The notes: a model not told the origin generated them from the sequence alone. DNA of 64,000 bases from Anaerosolibacter sp. (GCF_029240175.1 NZ_JARBTM010000002.1:62001-126000); one strand, 5' to 3'; numbered from the stretch's first letter, positions 19,142 to 28,230 are shown. Numbers and translations: made by a program.

Positions 19142-20542
19142 CTAGGATTCGACTAAGTCAGGTGTTCTTACAGGATCAAGCACTGCAACACCTAGGAATG
19201 TTATAACACATACGATCCATTCAAGGTAAATCACATGGGGAACAACTCGAATGGCAGGTACAAACAGCCATAAAAGCAATACTACGATTCCAGCGACGAT
19301 GGTAACAAAGGCTGAGTTTTTTCTGCACAGACTAGGAAAGAATATAGTAAATAGGATTGTTACCGTAAAGGCTGTTGTAAGGCTTAAGAAAACAAGGAGG
19401 GTCTTCAAAATACTTACCACGGTTAAGGCAGAAATAAAGGTAACGGCACCTAATACGATAATGGTAATCTTATTCATGGCCATAAGCTTTTGATCACTGG
19501 CTTCTGGGCGAATAAAACGCTTATATATGTCTTGAACAAATAATGTAGAAGTACCTAATAAGAGGCTGCATGCAGTGGATACATCGGCTGCCCATAAAGC
19601 AGCTAAGGTGATCCCTGCGATTACAGGATTTAGGGACATGATAATGTTTGGCAGTGCCATGGTGGCACTAATATCAGGGTATGCTGCTTTGGCAGCAATT
19701 CCCATAATAGCTGCTAAGAAGCCGATAGGGAGCATCAACAATCCACCCCATATAAATCCACGCTTAGCTTGTTTTTCATCTTTAGCACCACAGGCAATTT
19801 GAACAGTGGCCTGCAATGATAAGGTTTGGGTCATCATCACAGCAAACCAACCAACGATGGCTGTTAACCCCAAACCATTTACAAGATGTAGGTATGGAAC
19901 CTCTTGGGGAAGTTTGACAGCAAGGGTAGATAATCCTCCCTGTTGGCCAAGGGTGGCAATGGCAGCCATAATAATCCCAACGTAAATCAGAATAACGTTT
20001 AGTATATTTGAAAGACCTGCAGACCACATACCCCCAACAAAGGTGATGCCTACAAATACCACTGCACTCGTGATCATACCTGTTTTCAAAGTAAAAATGT
20101 CAGGCAGTAAGGATGCTAAGATGGCACCCCCTGCGATATATTGCATAGAAGTAATGACTAAAAGAATCAGCATTTGACTGAACACACAAAGAATGCGTCC
20201 CTTGGTATCGTATAATTTTTCGATGAGTTCAGGTAGGGTGGAGATATTTAATTTTCTATACCTTGATGCAGTCACAAGACCCATAAGGATGGCGCCAGCA
20301 CCCCATGCAACGTTATACCAGCCAGCAGCCAGCCCTACAGAATATGCCTGTTCAGCAACACCAATGGTGGATGCGCCGCCAATGGCAAGACCGGTAATGG
20401 TAACGGCAATTAAAGGAGTTGTCAGCTGTCGGCCTGCTAAAATAAAGCCTTCAGACCCAGATGCGGCAAGCTTTCGCGCGTAAGCGCTAATGGCAAATAG
20501 TGCAACAATGTAAAGTACAACAATGATTAATGGAAGATTCAT
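19142..20542 (-). CDS. Sodium:solute symporter family transporter
   Basis: 466-residue SSS-type carrier with about 13 membrane helices. Family features include the N-terminal YxxxxF-like LYIVALFAISAYARK, FILAGRQLTTPLIAVTIT and GLAIGGASTIG, AGWYNVAWGAGAIL, and AALWAADVSTACSLLLGTST. Start ATG 20542 is preceded on the reverse strand by GAGGTGATAAT. It forms an operon with the LarA-family racemase, so it probably imports the monocarboxylate or hydroxy acid that enzyme handles. Several inverted repeats in its 5' region suggest control. Confidence 0.88.
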   Translation of the reverse strand: MNLPLIIVVLYIVALFAISAYARKLAASGSEGFILAGRQLTTPLIAVTITGLAIGGASTIGVAEQAYSVGLAAGWYNVAWGAGAILMGLVTASRYRKLNISTLPELIEKLYDTKGRILCVFSQMLILLVITSMQYIAGGAILASLLPDIFTLKTGMITSAVVFVGITFVGGMWSAGLSNILNVILIYVGIIMAAIATLGQQGGLSTLAVKLPQEVPYLHLVNGLGLTAIVGWFAVMMTQTLSLQATVQIACGAKDEKQAKRGFIWGGLLMLPIGFLAAIMGIAAKAAYPDISATMALPNIIMSLNPVIAGITLAALWAADVSTACSLLLGTSTLFVQDIYKRFIRPEASDQKLMAMNKITIIVLGAVTFISALTVVSILKTLLVFLSLTTAFTVTILFTIFFPSLCRKNSAFVTIVAGIVVLLLWLFVPAIRVVPHVIYLEWIVCVITFLGVAVLDPVRTPDLVES

Positions 20543-20605
20543 ATTATCACCTCATATAGATTTTTAGTGGCATATAGGAAATCTTTAATCTCCTATGCTT
20601 TGGTT

Positions 20606-20653
20606 TTGAATTGGCTGTACACACCAATTCAAAGAAAATAGGTGACATGTCAC
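20606..20653. promoter_or_regulatory. Two inverted repeats upstream of the symporter-larA operon
   Basis: TTTGAATTGG (20606-20615) pairs with CCAATTCAAA (20625-20634), and GTGACATGTCAC (20642-20653) is a perfect 12-bp palindrome. They lie 65-110 bases before the symporter start and look like operator or leader structures; no regulator is adjacent. Confidence 0.45.
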
Positions 20654-20682
20654 ATTTTAAAACTTTAAAAACTTATAAATAT

Positions 20683-20715
20683 AAAAAAGAAGACTCTTTC
20701 TACAAGAGTCTTCTT
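20683..20715 (-). terminator. Terminator of a short reverse-strand transcript
   Basis: AAGAAGACTCTT and AAGAGTCTTCTT form a 12-bp stem followed on the reverse strand by TTTTTT. It closes whatever short transcript starts near 20915, upstream of and separate from the symporter operon. Confidence 0.8.
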
Positions 20716-20743
20716 CATTAGATAACAATTAGGCGTTTATCAT

Positions 20744-20765
20744 CCAGTTCATTTTAATGAACTGG
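20744..20765. repeat. Perfect inverted repeat, 10-bp arms
   Basis: CCAGTTCATT and AATGAACTGG with a 2-base loop. It lies between the small broken gene at 20786 and the terminator at 20683; no T run follows on either strand. Confidence 0.5.
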
Positions 20766-20785
20766 TACTATAGAAGGAGAAGAAC

Positions 20786-20900
20786 TTATGAAAGAGGTAT
20801 AGCTATTTTTTGGGAAAGTAAAATAACCAGCGCTAAAATAAAAGCTCCAGTTAAAAAAGTAGCTATAAAATTTGCTGTTCTGCTCCATTGGTCTTAACAT
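20786..20900 (-). pseudogene. Probable small membrane-peptide gene with a frameshift
   Basis: On the reverse strand ATG 20900 is preceded by GAGGTGAACAC, a good ribosome site, and reads MLRPMEQ. One base out of frame the same stretch reads TANFIATFLTGAFILALVIL followed by LSQKIAIPLS and stop at 20786, a convincing single membrane helix that has no start codon of its own (its frame is stopped just upstream). A one-base shift near 20878 would join the two into a peptide of about 38 residues. The unshifted frame gives a 49-residue aromatic-rich product instead. It has its own terminator. Identity unknown; sequencing error is possible. Confidence 0.4.
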
Positions 20901-21168
20901 CGTGTTCACCTCGATTGAATATTTATAAAAAATATCAGATAAATTATTAATATGTTACAAAACTATTTGCCCATTGTCAATAGGAAATTATGAAATAGGC
21001 AATAAGATCATAAGTGTTAAAAAAATAAAGCTAACAAAAAAAGTTGTATGCCCATGGAGACAAGCAGTCAGAAAAAATAGTGCAAATTATTAGAAAAAAA
21101 GATATGTGAATAGGCACTCCATCTGCTATAATACATCTTATAAATACTTGACAGAATGGATGGGGTCT

Positions 21169-22086
21169 ATGAAAAAAACAGTGTTTTTGGCCTATGTCAG
21201 CATCATTTTTACTGCACTGATCTGGGGATTGTCATTTTTGAGTATTAAAGTAACCATTGCTGTATTTCCACCTATGACTTTGGCATTTATACGATTTGTC
21301 ATTGCTTCTCTCATCATTGGGGCCATTTTCAAAGCAAAGGAAAAGGATACAAGATTGGCGAAAGAAGATCGGTTTTTGATGGTGATGGCAGGGTTTTTAG
21401 GGATCACCGTGTATTTTTATTTTGAAAACAACGGGGTGATGCATATTTCAGCTTCCAATGCATCCATGATTATCGCCGCAATACCAATATTTACCCTGAT
21501 TTTTGAGTGTATTGTGTTTAAAACGAAATTAACGCTGCAGCAGGGTGTCAGTGTAATCATATCTTTTTTAGGGGTGTATCTCATTGTAGGTACAAACCAC
21601 GGAAGTTATGAGGGTGAATCCTGGCTGGGTTATCTGATGATGTTTGGTGCAGTTTTCTGCTGGGTAGCCTATTCTTTGATTACAAAACCCTTGTTCCAAA
21701 AGTATTCCCAGCTTGCCATTGTATATTATCAAACGATTATTGGAACCATTCTTTTTGTACCTTTTGTCTTATTCGAAAGGACAGATTGGAGTTTACTCAA
21801 TGGTAAGGTAACCCTGAATGTTTTATTTTTAGGGATCTTTTGTTCTGCCCTAGCCTACTATCTTTATGTCTATGCCATGGATATCATTGGTGTATCTGCT
21901 TCATCTTTATTCTTGAATCTTATACCTATCGTCACTGTAGTGGCCAGCTTCTTTATTTTAAAAGAAACTGTAGGTTATCTACAGATTCTAGGTGGGGCGT
22001 TGGTGGTACTTTCTGTATACCTGGTAAATTATAAAAAGATAGAGTCTGATAAGGAAACGATTATCGTAGAGCACCAAAAGGTATAA
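21169..22086 (+). CDS. EamA/DMT-family transporter
   Basis: 305-residue drug/metabolite exporter-type carrier with ten hydrophobic helices in two EamA repeats; the first shows IFTALIWGLSFLSIK and PPMTLAFIRF, the second SALAYYLYVYAMDIIG and ASSLFLNLIPIVTVV. ATG 21169 is chosen because GGATGGGGT lies just before it; an upstream ATG at 21106 has no ribosome site and adds no membrane segment. Ends in a cytoplasmic charged tail and a perfect terminator. Substrate unknown. Confidence 0.88.
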   Translation: MKKTVFLAYVSIIFTALIWGLSFLSIKVTIAVFPPMTLAFIRFVIASLIIGAIFKAKEKDTRLAKEDRFLMVMAGFLGITVYFYFENNGVMHISASNASMIIAAIPIFTLIFECIVFKTKLTLQQGVSVIISFLGVYLIVGTNHGSYEGESWLGYLMMFGAVFCWVAYSLITKPLFQKYSQLAIVYYQTIIGTILFVPFVLFERTDWSLLNGKVTLNVLFLGIFCSALAYYLYVYAMDIIGVSASSLFLNLIPIVTVVASFFILKETVGYLQILGGALVVLSVYLVNYKKIESDKETIIVEHQKV

Positions 22087-22090
22087 ATAT

Positions 22091-22127
22091 AAAAATAGCG
22101 AGCAGCTTAAGCTGCTCGCTATTTTTA
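22091..22127 (+). terminator. Terminator after EamA gene
   Basis: AAATAGCGAGCAGCTTAAGC is the first half of a perfect palindromic hairpin whose other half is GCTGCTCGCTATTT, followed by TT-TATATTT. Confidence 0.88.
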
Positions 22128-22209
22128 TATTTATATAGATCATTTCAAATAAATAAAATATTCTACTTTGAGACAAAATAAAAAATTTGAAGAAAATTAA
22201 TTAAGTGAA

Positions 22210-22238
22210 TTGACTTGAAAAAATAAACATGCTAAAAT
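22210..22238 (+). promoter_or_regulatory. Promoter of the catabolic operon
   Basis: TTGACT (22210-22215), 17-base spacer, TAAAAT (22233-22238). Operator-like dyads follow at 22244-22283. Confidence 0.75.
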
Positions 22239-22266
22239 GAAATCAAGTTCCAAATAGAGAAACTTG

Positions 22267-22283
22267 GTTCCGTACAATGGAAC
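22267..22283. promoter_or_regulatory. IclR-type operator, site 1
   Basis: GTTCCGTACAATGGAAC: perfect 5-bp arms (GTTCC/GGAAC) with a 7-base centre ending in AAT. It begins 29 bases after the -10 box. The same pattern occurs at 35987, 36007 and 60152. A further dyad CAAGTT-N11-AACTTG (22244-22266) lies between promoter and this site. Confidence 0.7.
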
Positions 22284-22345
22284 TTCGATACATAGAAATT
22301 GTTCTGAATTATAGGATGAGAAGACGGTGCAAAGGAGGGAGTAAA

Positions 22346-23287
22346 ATGCTTATAAGGAATCTAGAAAAAAACCTACAGTGGCCTGCTAAAATCGTTGTTT
22401 CAGAGGTTGGACCTAGAGATGGTCTCCAAAATGAAAAAAAGATGTTTACGATTGAACAAAAGATAGATTTGATTGAGCGTTCTGTTGAAGCAGGATCAAA
22501 AATTATAGAGATCGGTTCCTTTGTTAGTCCTAAAGCTATACCTCAAATGGCTGATACCGATGAAGTGGCCCGCCGAATAAAGCGGGTAGATGGGGTAGAG
22601 TACAGGGTATTGGTAACAAACTTACGAGGCCTAGAAAGGGCAAATGAAGCAGGAATCAAAAAAGCAAAATTAACAGTTTCTGCCAGTAGAGCCCATTCCT
22701 TAAGCAATTTAAATCGCACACCAGAGGAAGTGCTAAGAGGCTTTGCAGAGTGTGCAGAATATGCAGCAGCCCATGGCATCACCCTTTCAGGAGCTATATC
22801 CACAGCCTTTGGCTGTTCCATGGAAGGAAAGGTGCCCATAGAGCAAGTGATTACGGCCATTGACGGATTTAGAGAGATTGGCGTAAAGGAGCTGTCTCTA
22901 TCAGATACGACGGGCATGGCCAATCCACAGCAAGTCTATGAATACAGTGTAAGGGTGAAGGAACAATACCCTGATATTATTTGGAATCTCCATTTCCATA
23001 ACACAAGGGGGATGGGACTTACCAATGTGATGGCTGGAATGATGGCTGGCATTGAACGATATGACTCCTGTTTTGCAGGTTTGGGCGGGTGTCCTTTCGC
23101 TCCAGGGGCATCAGGAAATATAGCCACAGAAGACCTTATCCATATGTGTCACGAAATGGGCATTGATACAGGTTATGATTTGGATAAGATGATTTCCATC
23201 GGAAGATATGTCCAGGAGATTTTAGAAAAGGATACATCAAGCTTTGTGTTAAAGGCTGGAAAATGTAGTGACATTGTGAAAGTGTAG
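22346..23287 (+). CDS. Hydroxymethylglutaryl-CoA lyase-like enzyme
   Basis: 313-residue DRE-TIM metallolyase. The N-terminal EVGPRDGLQNE (metal and catalytic Arg-Asp) and the HMG-CoA lyase signature GLGGCPFAPGASGNIATEDL with the reactive Cys are both present, as is HFHNTRGMG with its metal-binding His residues. Family members split 3-hydroxy-3-methylglutaryl-CoA or related hydroxyacyl-CoAs into acetyl-CoA and a keto acid. ATG 22346 follows AAAGGAGGGAG. It heads an operon with a CoA-acylating aldehyde dehydrogenase and a TPP enzyme, which suggests a CoA-thioester breakdown route rather than leucine degradation. Exact substrate unknown. Confidence 0.85.
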   Translation: MLIRNLEKNLQWPAKIVVSEVGPRDGLQNEKKMFTIEQKIDLIERSVEAGSKIIEIGSFVSPKAIPQMADTDEVARRIKRVDGVEYRVLVTNLRGLERANEAGIKKAKLTVSASRAHSLSNLNRTPEEVLRGFAECAEYAAAHGITLSGAISTAFGCSMEGKVPIEQVITAIDGFREIGVKELSLSDTTGMANPQQVYEYSVRVKEQYPDIIWNLHFHNTRGMGLTNVMAGMMAGIERYDSCFAGLGGCPFAPGASGNIATEDLIHMCHEMGIDTGYDLDKMISIGRYVQEILEKDTSSFVLKAGKCSDIVKV

Positions 23288-23357
23288 AACAAACAAAGAA
23301 GATGTTGCAGCAACTGCAACCCAAAATTATCTAAAAATTTTAAGGAGGTAACATAGC

Positions 23358-24767
23358 ATGGCAACAGAGATTACATTAGAACAACAACAGGAGTTAGATG
23401 AGGTTTTTGATCGTGCTAGGAAAGCCCTTGCAATTATTGAGACATATGACCAAGAAAAGGTAGACCGTCTATGTCAGGCAGTGGCATGGGCAGTAGCAAA
23501 CAAGAAAACATTTCTTCGTTTAGTAGATATGGGGATTGAAGAGAGTGGTCTTGGAGATCCAGTGAGCAGAGAAGGAAAACGATTTAAAATTAGAGGGGTT
23601 CTTAGAGATGCCCTTCGACAAAAGAGTGTCGGTGTAATTGAAGAAATCCCGGAAAAAGGTATTGTAAAATATGCAAAGCCCGTTGGAATCATTGGATCTA
23701 TCGTTCCAACAACAAATCCAGATTTAACACCTGCAGGAACCGCAATCTATGCCATTAAAGCAAGGGACGTAGTGATATTCTCACCACATCCACGTTCCAA
23801 GAAGACTACTTTTGAAACCGTAAGATTGATGAGAGAGGCCCTTGAAAGAGAAGGGGCACCGGCAGATATCTTCCAATGCCTTACAAAAGTAAACATTCCA
23901 ATGACAAAGGCCCTGATGAGCAGAGCAGACATGGTTCTTGCTACTGGTGGACCAGATATGGTGAAATCAGCATACAGTTCCGGAACACCTGCCTATGGCG
24001 TTGGTGCTGGGAACTCTACAATGATCATTGATGAGACAGCAAACATCGAAGAAGCTGCGCGTAACACGATGCTGAGTAAAACATCGGACTTTGGATCAGG
24101 ATGTTCCGCTGATGGAAACTTGATCATAGAAGCAAGCATCTTTGACAAGATGGTAGAGCAGCTTGTCAAAGAAGGCGGCTACCTGGCAAGTGAAGAGGAA
24201 AAGGCGAAGTTAAAGGCTGTTATGTGGGACGAAGAGGGGCACAGATTATCAGATACAGTGGCCATCGCACCACAAAAACTGGCAGAAGCTGCAGGATTTA
24301 CGATTCCAGCAGATAGAAAGTTTATCATCGTTTATGGCGATGGCATTGGCAAAGAGCATTTCTTCTCCAACGAAAAATTAACAACCCTCTTAGCGGTTTA
24401 TAAATATGAAGGCTTTGAAAATGCCCTGAATATGATGAGAGCTGTTTATGAAGTGAAAGGAAAAGGACACTCCTGTGGAATTTACTCCTTCAACGATGAT
24501 CACATCCATCGTTTGGCTTTGGCTGCGCCTGTAAGTAGAATCATGGTTCGTCAGCCCCAATCCAAAGCTAATGCTGGTGCATTCAACAACGGAATGCCGA
24601 TGACGTCCAGCTTAGGCTGTGGAACCTGGGGTGGAAATATCATTTCAGAAAACGTGCATTTAAAGCACTACATGAATACGACTTGGGTATCTAAACCGAT
24701 TCCAGAAGACAGACCATCTGATGCAGAACTATTCGGAGATTTCTACGATCCTGAGTGTGAGAAATAG
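23358..24767 (+). CDS. CoA-acylating aldehyde dehydrogenase
   Basis: 469-residue NAD-dependent enzyme of the EutE/AdhE-N/SauS type, converting an aldehyde and CoA to an acyl-CoA. Visible motifs: PVGIIGSIVPTTNPDLTPA (NAD-binding), SAYSSGTPAYGVGAGN and the catalytic Cys in DFGSGCSADGN. The general resemblance is to sulfoacetaldehyde/acetaldehyde dehydrogenases (acylating), but residues around the active site (SGCSADG) are not the standard FDNTLICASEQ type, so a different aldehyde is likely. ATG follows AAGGAGGTAAC. It lies between the lyase and TPP enzyme genes. Confidence 0.85.
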   Translation: MATEITLEQQQELDEVFDRARKALAIIETYDQEKVDRLCQAVAWAVANKKTFLRLVDMGIEESGLGDPVSREGKRFKIRGVLRDALRQKSVGVIEEIPEKGIVKYAKPVGIIGSIVPTTNPDLTPAGTAIYAIKARDVVIFSPHPRSKKTTFETVRLMREALEREGAPADIFQCLTKVNIPMTKALMSRADMVLATGGPDMVKSAYSSGTPAYGVGAGNSTMIIDETANIEEAARNTMLSKTSDFGSGCSADGNLIIEASIFDKMVEQLVKEGGYLASEEEKAKLKAVMWDEEGHRLSDTVAIAPQKLAEAAGFTIPADRKFIIVYGDGIGKEHFFSNEKLTTLLAVYKYEGFENALNMMRAVYEVKGKGHSCGIYSFNDDHIHRLALAAPVSRIMVRQPQSKANAGAFNNGMPMTSSLGCGTWGGNIISENVHLKHYMNTTWVSKPIPEDRPSDAELFGDFYDPECEK

Positions 24768-24818
24768 GAGAACGGATTAGGATATCCAATCAAAAATGAC
24801 TTGAGGGGAGTATACAAA

Positions 24819-26621
24819 TTGAAAAAGCTAATTTCTTACCAATTGGTTGACTATTTAGAGAGACGAGGCGTGGAACATGTTTTCGGCCTTTGTGGACACA
24901 CAGTCATCGCAATGTTAGATGCTTTGAAAGACTCTAAATTAAATTTCGTATCTGTAAGACATGAGCAGGTAGCTGCCCACGCTGCAGATGCTTACGCAAG
25001 AATCACACAAAAAGCCAGTGTAGTTCTTTGCCACTTAGGACCAGGACTTACAAATGCAGTAACGGGTGTAGCCACTGCTTCTTTAGATGCAGTACCAATG
25101 GTTGTGATCGCTGGAGATGTCCCAAGCTATTACTATGGAAAACATCCACATCAAGAGATCAATATGCATTGTGACGGATCACAATATGATATCTATAAAC
25201 CATTCGTAAAAAGAGCTTGGAGAATTGACGTGCCAGAGTTATTTCCAGAAATTCTTGACAAGGCATTCAGACTGGCTGAGTCTGGAAGACCTGGACCGGT
25301 ACTGATCTCCGTGCCAATGGATATGTTCTCAAGAGAATTAGACCCAGCTCACTTTGAAAGAACGTATCATGATGCCCATACAACGGTGAAACCAGCATTG
25401 CCAAAGGAAACAGCTGTGGAAATTGCCAAGATGTTAATCGAAGCGAAGAACCCAGTGATCCATGGTGGTGGACAGTTAATATATACCAATGCTTCAAAGG
25501 AGCTTATAGAATTGGTTGAATTCCTAGATATTCCTGTTACGAGAACATTGATGGCACAAGGTGCTATACCAGACAACCATCCGCTACATGTGGGAATGAC
25601 AGGATTCTGGGGTACGGATTTCGTAAATGAAACATCAACAAAGGCCGATGTGATCCTTGGCGTAGGTACAAGATTTGCTGAAGCAGACAGCAGCTCCTGG
25701 TATAAGGGGGTAAGCTTCAATATTCCACCTACAAAGCTAATCCAAATCGACCTAGATCCGATCGAAATCGGTAGAAACTACCCTGTAGCTTTAGGCGCTG
25801 TAGCAGATCCTAAGCAAGCCTTAAAGGCAATCTTGGAAGCTGCCAAGGAGTTAAAGCCAGAGGGTATCGATAGACCTGAACTAAGAAAAGCTATCGCTGA
25901 ATATAGAGCTGCATTCAAAGCATCCAATGTTGCGATTTCTGAAGACAGTAGATTCCCAATGACACCTCAGAGAATTCTTAAGGATGTAAGGGAAGTATTG
26001 CCGGAGGATGCGATCATCGCCACGGATGTGGGTTGGAATAAAAATGGTGTAAGCCAACAGTTTGAAATCACAAAGCCAGGCACGATTCTTCACACAGGCG
26101 GTCTTGCAACCATGGGCTTTGGACCAGCTGCAATCCTGGGGGCAAAATTAGCGGCACCGGACAAAAAAGTAATTACATTGGTTGGTGATGGTGGTTTTGG
26201 TACAAATCCAACGGTTATGGCTACAGCAGTAGAACAGAACATTCCAGTGGTATGGGTAGTTATGAATAATGGTGCTTTTGGTACCATTGCAGGACTAGAG
26301 GCGGCACAATATCATCACTCCTTTGGTACGATCTTCAAAAAGCCCGATGGTACACCATATAACCCTGAGTGGGCTGAAGTAGCGAAGGCTTATGGTATCA
26401 AGGCGAAGAAAATTACATCGGCGGAAGAATTTAAGGCTGCATTCCAAGAGGCATTAGATTCAAATGAGCCATATTTACTAGATGTTCCAATGGAGAATAT
26501 CCCCGTACCTACAGATGGAATTTGGAATATCAATGACATCTATACGCCGAAAGAGAATGTTGTTGAAGGTAGATTGATCCATGGTGAAGCTACTCGATCT
26601 AAGCACGTAGCTACAAAGTAA
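24819..26621 (+). CDS. Thiamine-diphosphate enzyme, acetolactate-synthase-like
   Basis: 600-residue TPP enzyme with the usual three domains: N-terminal Pyr domain with activating Glu in VRHEQVAAHAADAYAR, a central domain, and a C-terminal PP domain with GDGGFGTNPTVMATAVEQN binding Mg-TPP. It differs from the true IlvB at 41271 by the insert HQEINMHCDGSQYD and by lacking a small-subunit partner, so a 2-oxo-acid decarboxylase or a specialised carboligase is more likely than acetolactate synthase. It could deliver the aldehyde used by the adjacent acylating dehydrogenase. TTG 24819 is chosen for GAGGGGAG upstream; TTG 24801 is the longer alternative. Confidence 0.82.
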   Translation: MKKLISYQLVDYLERRGVEHVFGLCGHTVIAMLDALKDSKLNFVSVRHEQVAAHAADAYARITQKASVVLCHLGPGLTNAVTGVATASLDAVPMVVIAGDVPSYYYGKHPHQEINMHCDGSQYDIYKPFVKRAWRIDVPELFPEILDKAFRLAESGRPGPVLISVPMDMFSRELDPAHFERTYHDAHTTVKPALPKETAVEIAKMLIEAKNPVIHGGGQLIYTNASKELIELVEFLDIPVTRTLMAQGAIPDNHPLHVGMTGFWGTDFVNETSTKADVILGVGTRFAEADSSSWYKGVSFNIPPTKLIQIDLDPIEIGRNYPVALGAVADPKQALKAILEAAKELKPEGIDRPELRKAIAEYRAAFKASNVAISEDSRFPMTPQRILKDVREVLPEDAIIATDVGWNKNGVSQQFEITKPGTILHTGGLATMGFGPAAILGAKLAAPDKKVITLVGDGGFGTNPTVMATAVEQNIPVVWVVMNNGAFGTIAGLEAAQYHHSFGTIFKKPDGTPYNPEWAEVAKAYGIKAKKITSAEEFKAAFQEALDSNEPYLLDVPMENIPVPTDGIWNINDIYTPKENVVEGRLIHGEATRSKHVATK

Positions 26622-26840
26622 GTGAATAAATAGTCAGAAATGAGGAAAAACTTACAAAATTTTAAAATATTAAAAGTGATTCCTTAAGTTTCCCCTAACA
26701 GTTATAATTGATGGAGAGACCTAGCACTAGGTCTCTTGCTATCAATTAAATTTCTGAATTGTCAAAACAAAAATATTGGGAAAATATGCATATAATTATC
26801 AGAAAATTTAAAATCATACAAAATAGGAAGGTGCAAAGGA

Positions 26841-27719
26841 ATGGCTCATCATTTAAATGGAAAAGCGAAGTTGGTTGGGTTACTCGGTTACCCCATATCC
26901 CATAGTTTATCTCCACAAATGCATAATACAGCATTTACTCATTTAGGATTAGGTTATGCGTATCTTACCTTTGATACAAAGGAAGATAATCTAAATGACG
27001 TTGTAAAAGCAATGCGTGTGTTGAATGTAAAGGGCTTTAATGTAACGATGCCCAACAAGGCGAATATCATCCCATTGTTAGATGAAGTATCATCTGAAGC
27101 CCAGTGGATGGGAGCAGTAAATACTGTATTAAATGACAACGGAAAGCTGATTGGATACAATACGGATGGAAGAGGATATGCTCACTCATTGAGAGAAGCC
27201 GGTATTGACTTTGAAGGAAAGAAAATCGTAGTGGCTGGAGCAGGGGGGGCTGGAAAGGCCGTATGTGTTCAGTTGGCTGTTGACGGTGCAAGGGAAATCG
27301 TTATTCTTGACATGAATGAAGAAGCGGCTGTAGCCCTTAGCAATACAATCAATGAGAAGATCCCAAACTGTAAAGCCGAGGGAATGGTTTTTAGTGATGA
27401 AAATTTAAAAGAGGCATTGAGAACAGCGGATATGTTGACCAACTGTTCACCGTTGGGTATGACTCCCCATGAAGATAAAAGTATCATTGCTGATCCAAGC
27501 GTACTTCGAAGAGATTTAATTGTATCCGATGTTGTATATAAGCCTGCCAAGACAAAACTCTTAAAGATGGCCGAGGCTGCTGGATGTAAGACGATCAATG
27601 GATTTGGCATGATGATTTGGCAGGGAGCCATGGCATTCAAGATTTGGACGGGAGAAGATATGCCGGTAGATTTAGTAAAACAAAAGTTTATGGAGACTCT
27701 AGGAATAACAGGAAAATAA
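26841..27719 (+). CDS. Quinate/shikimate dehydrogenase, YdiB-like
   Basis: 292-residue NAD(P)-dependent dehydrogenase of the shikimate dehydrogenase family. N-terminal substrate domain: GYPISHSLSPQMHN, FNVTMPNK (catalytic Lys), GAVNTVLNDNG, GYNTDGRGY (catalytic Asp). Nucleotide loop GAGGAGKAVCVQ. C-terminal INGFGMMIWQGAMAFKIWTG. The MPNK form and the C-terminal TINGFGM-WQGA-F--WTG stretch resemble E. coli YdiB more than biosynthetic AroE. With no aromatic biosynthesis genes around and a TRAP importer next to it, a catabolic quinate/shikimate role is favoured. Start follows AGGAAGGTGCAAAGG. Confidence 0.82.
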   Translation: MAHHLNGKAKLVGLLGYPISHSLSPQMHNTAFTHLGLGYAYLTFDTKEDNLNDVVKAMRVLNVKGFNVTMPNKANIIPLLDEVSSEAQWMGAVNTVLNDNGKLIGYNTDGRGYAHSLREAGIDFEGKKIVVAGAGGAGKAVCVQLAVDGAREIVILDMNEEAAVALSNTINEKIPNCKAEGMVFSDENLKEALRTADMLTNCSPLGMTPHEDKSIIADPSVLRRDLIVSDVVYKPAKTKLLKMAEAAGCKTINGFGMMIWQGAMAFKIWTGEDMPVDLVKQKFMETLGITGK

Positions 27720-27750
27720 GGCAAGAGACGAATAAATGGAGGTGAATAGA

Positions 27751-28230
27751 ATGGGTGTTTTGAAATGGCTGGATGAACACTTTGAAGAATATATTCTGCT
27801 TGTTTTACTTATTCTTATGACTTGCATCATGGGTGTTCAGGTTACAATGCGATATCTCTTTAATGCATCCCTAACATGGTCAGAAGAACTTACCCGTTAT
27901 ATGTTTGTATGGTCGTCGTTCATTAGTGTGAGCTACTGTATCAAAAAAGGTATAGCTATTCGAATAGACCAATTTACAAATATGCTGCCCGCATCAGCAC
28001 AAAAAGTGCTAGATGTAATTGCAAGAATCGTAATGTTAGTATTCTTCGCATATGTGTTTAAGTTTGCCATAGAAGTAGTGAGTGCTACTTACGCAAACGG
28101 TCAGACAAGTGCAGCGTTGGGATTGCCAATGTACTTAGTGCAAGTATCAGCTGTATTAGGCTTTGGGTTGGCTGTTGTGAGGATTCTTCAAAGCTTCTGG
28201 AATGACTTTAAGTCAGCCAAATCTGCTTAA
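27751..28230 (+). CDS. dctQ: TRAP transporter small permease, DctQ family
   Basis: 159 residues with four membrane helices. The DctQ signature is visible as MTCIMGVQVTMRYLFNASLTWSEELTRY split over residues 27-54 (with the conserved Arg and WSEE) and ISVSYCIKKGIAIRIDQF. It pairs with DctM to form the membrane part of a sodium-driven TRAP importer for an organic acid. ATG 27751 follows GGAGGTGAATAG; the ORF could begin at 27736 but that ATG has a poorer site. It lies 31 bases after the dehydrogenase gene. Confidence 0.88.
   Translation: MGVLKWLDEHFEEYILLVLLILMTCIMGVQVTMRYLFNASLTWSEELTRYMFVWSSFISVSYCIKKGIAIRIDQFTNMLPASAQKVLDVIARIVMLVFFAYVFKFAIEVVSATYANGQTSAALGLPMYLVQVSAVLGFGLAVVRILQSFWNDFKSAKSA

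Noticed and set aside
26714-26738. GAGACCTAGCACTAGGTCTC hairpin as a terminator after the TPP enzyme gene
   Set aside because: Strong stem but no T run follows on either strand; it may be only a structural hairpin, and read-through to the dehydrogenase gene is possible.
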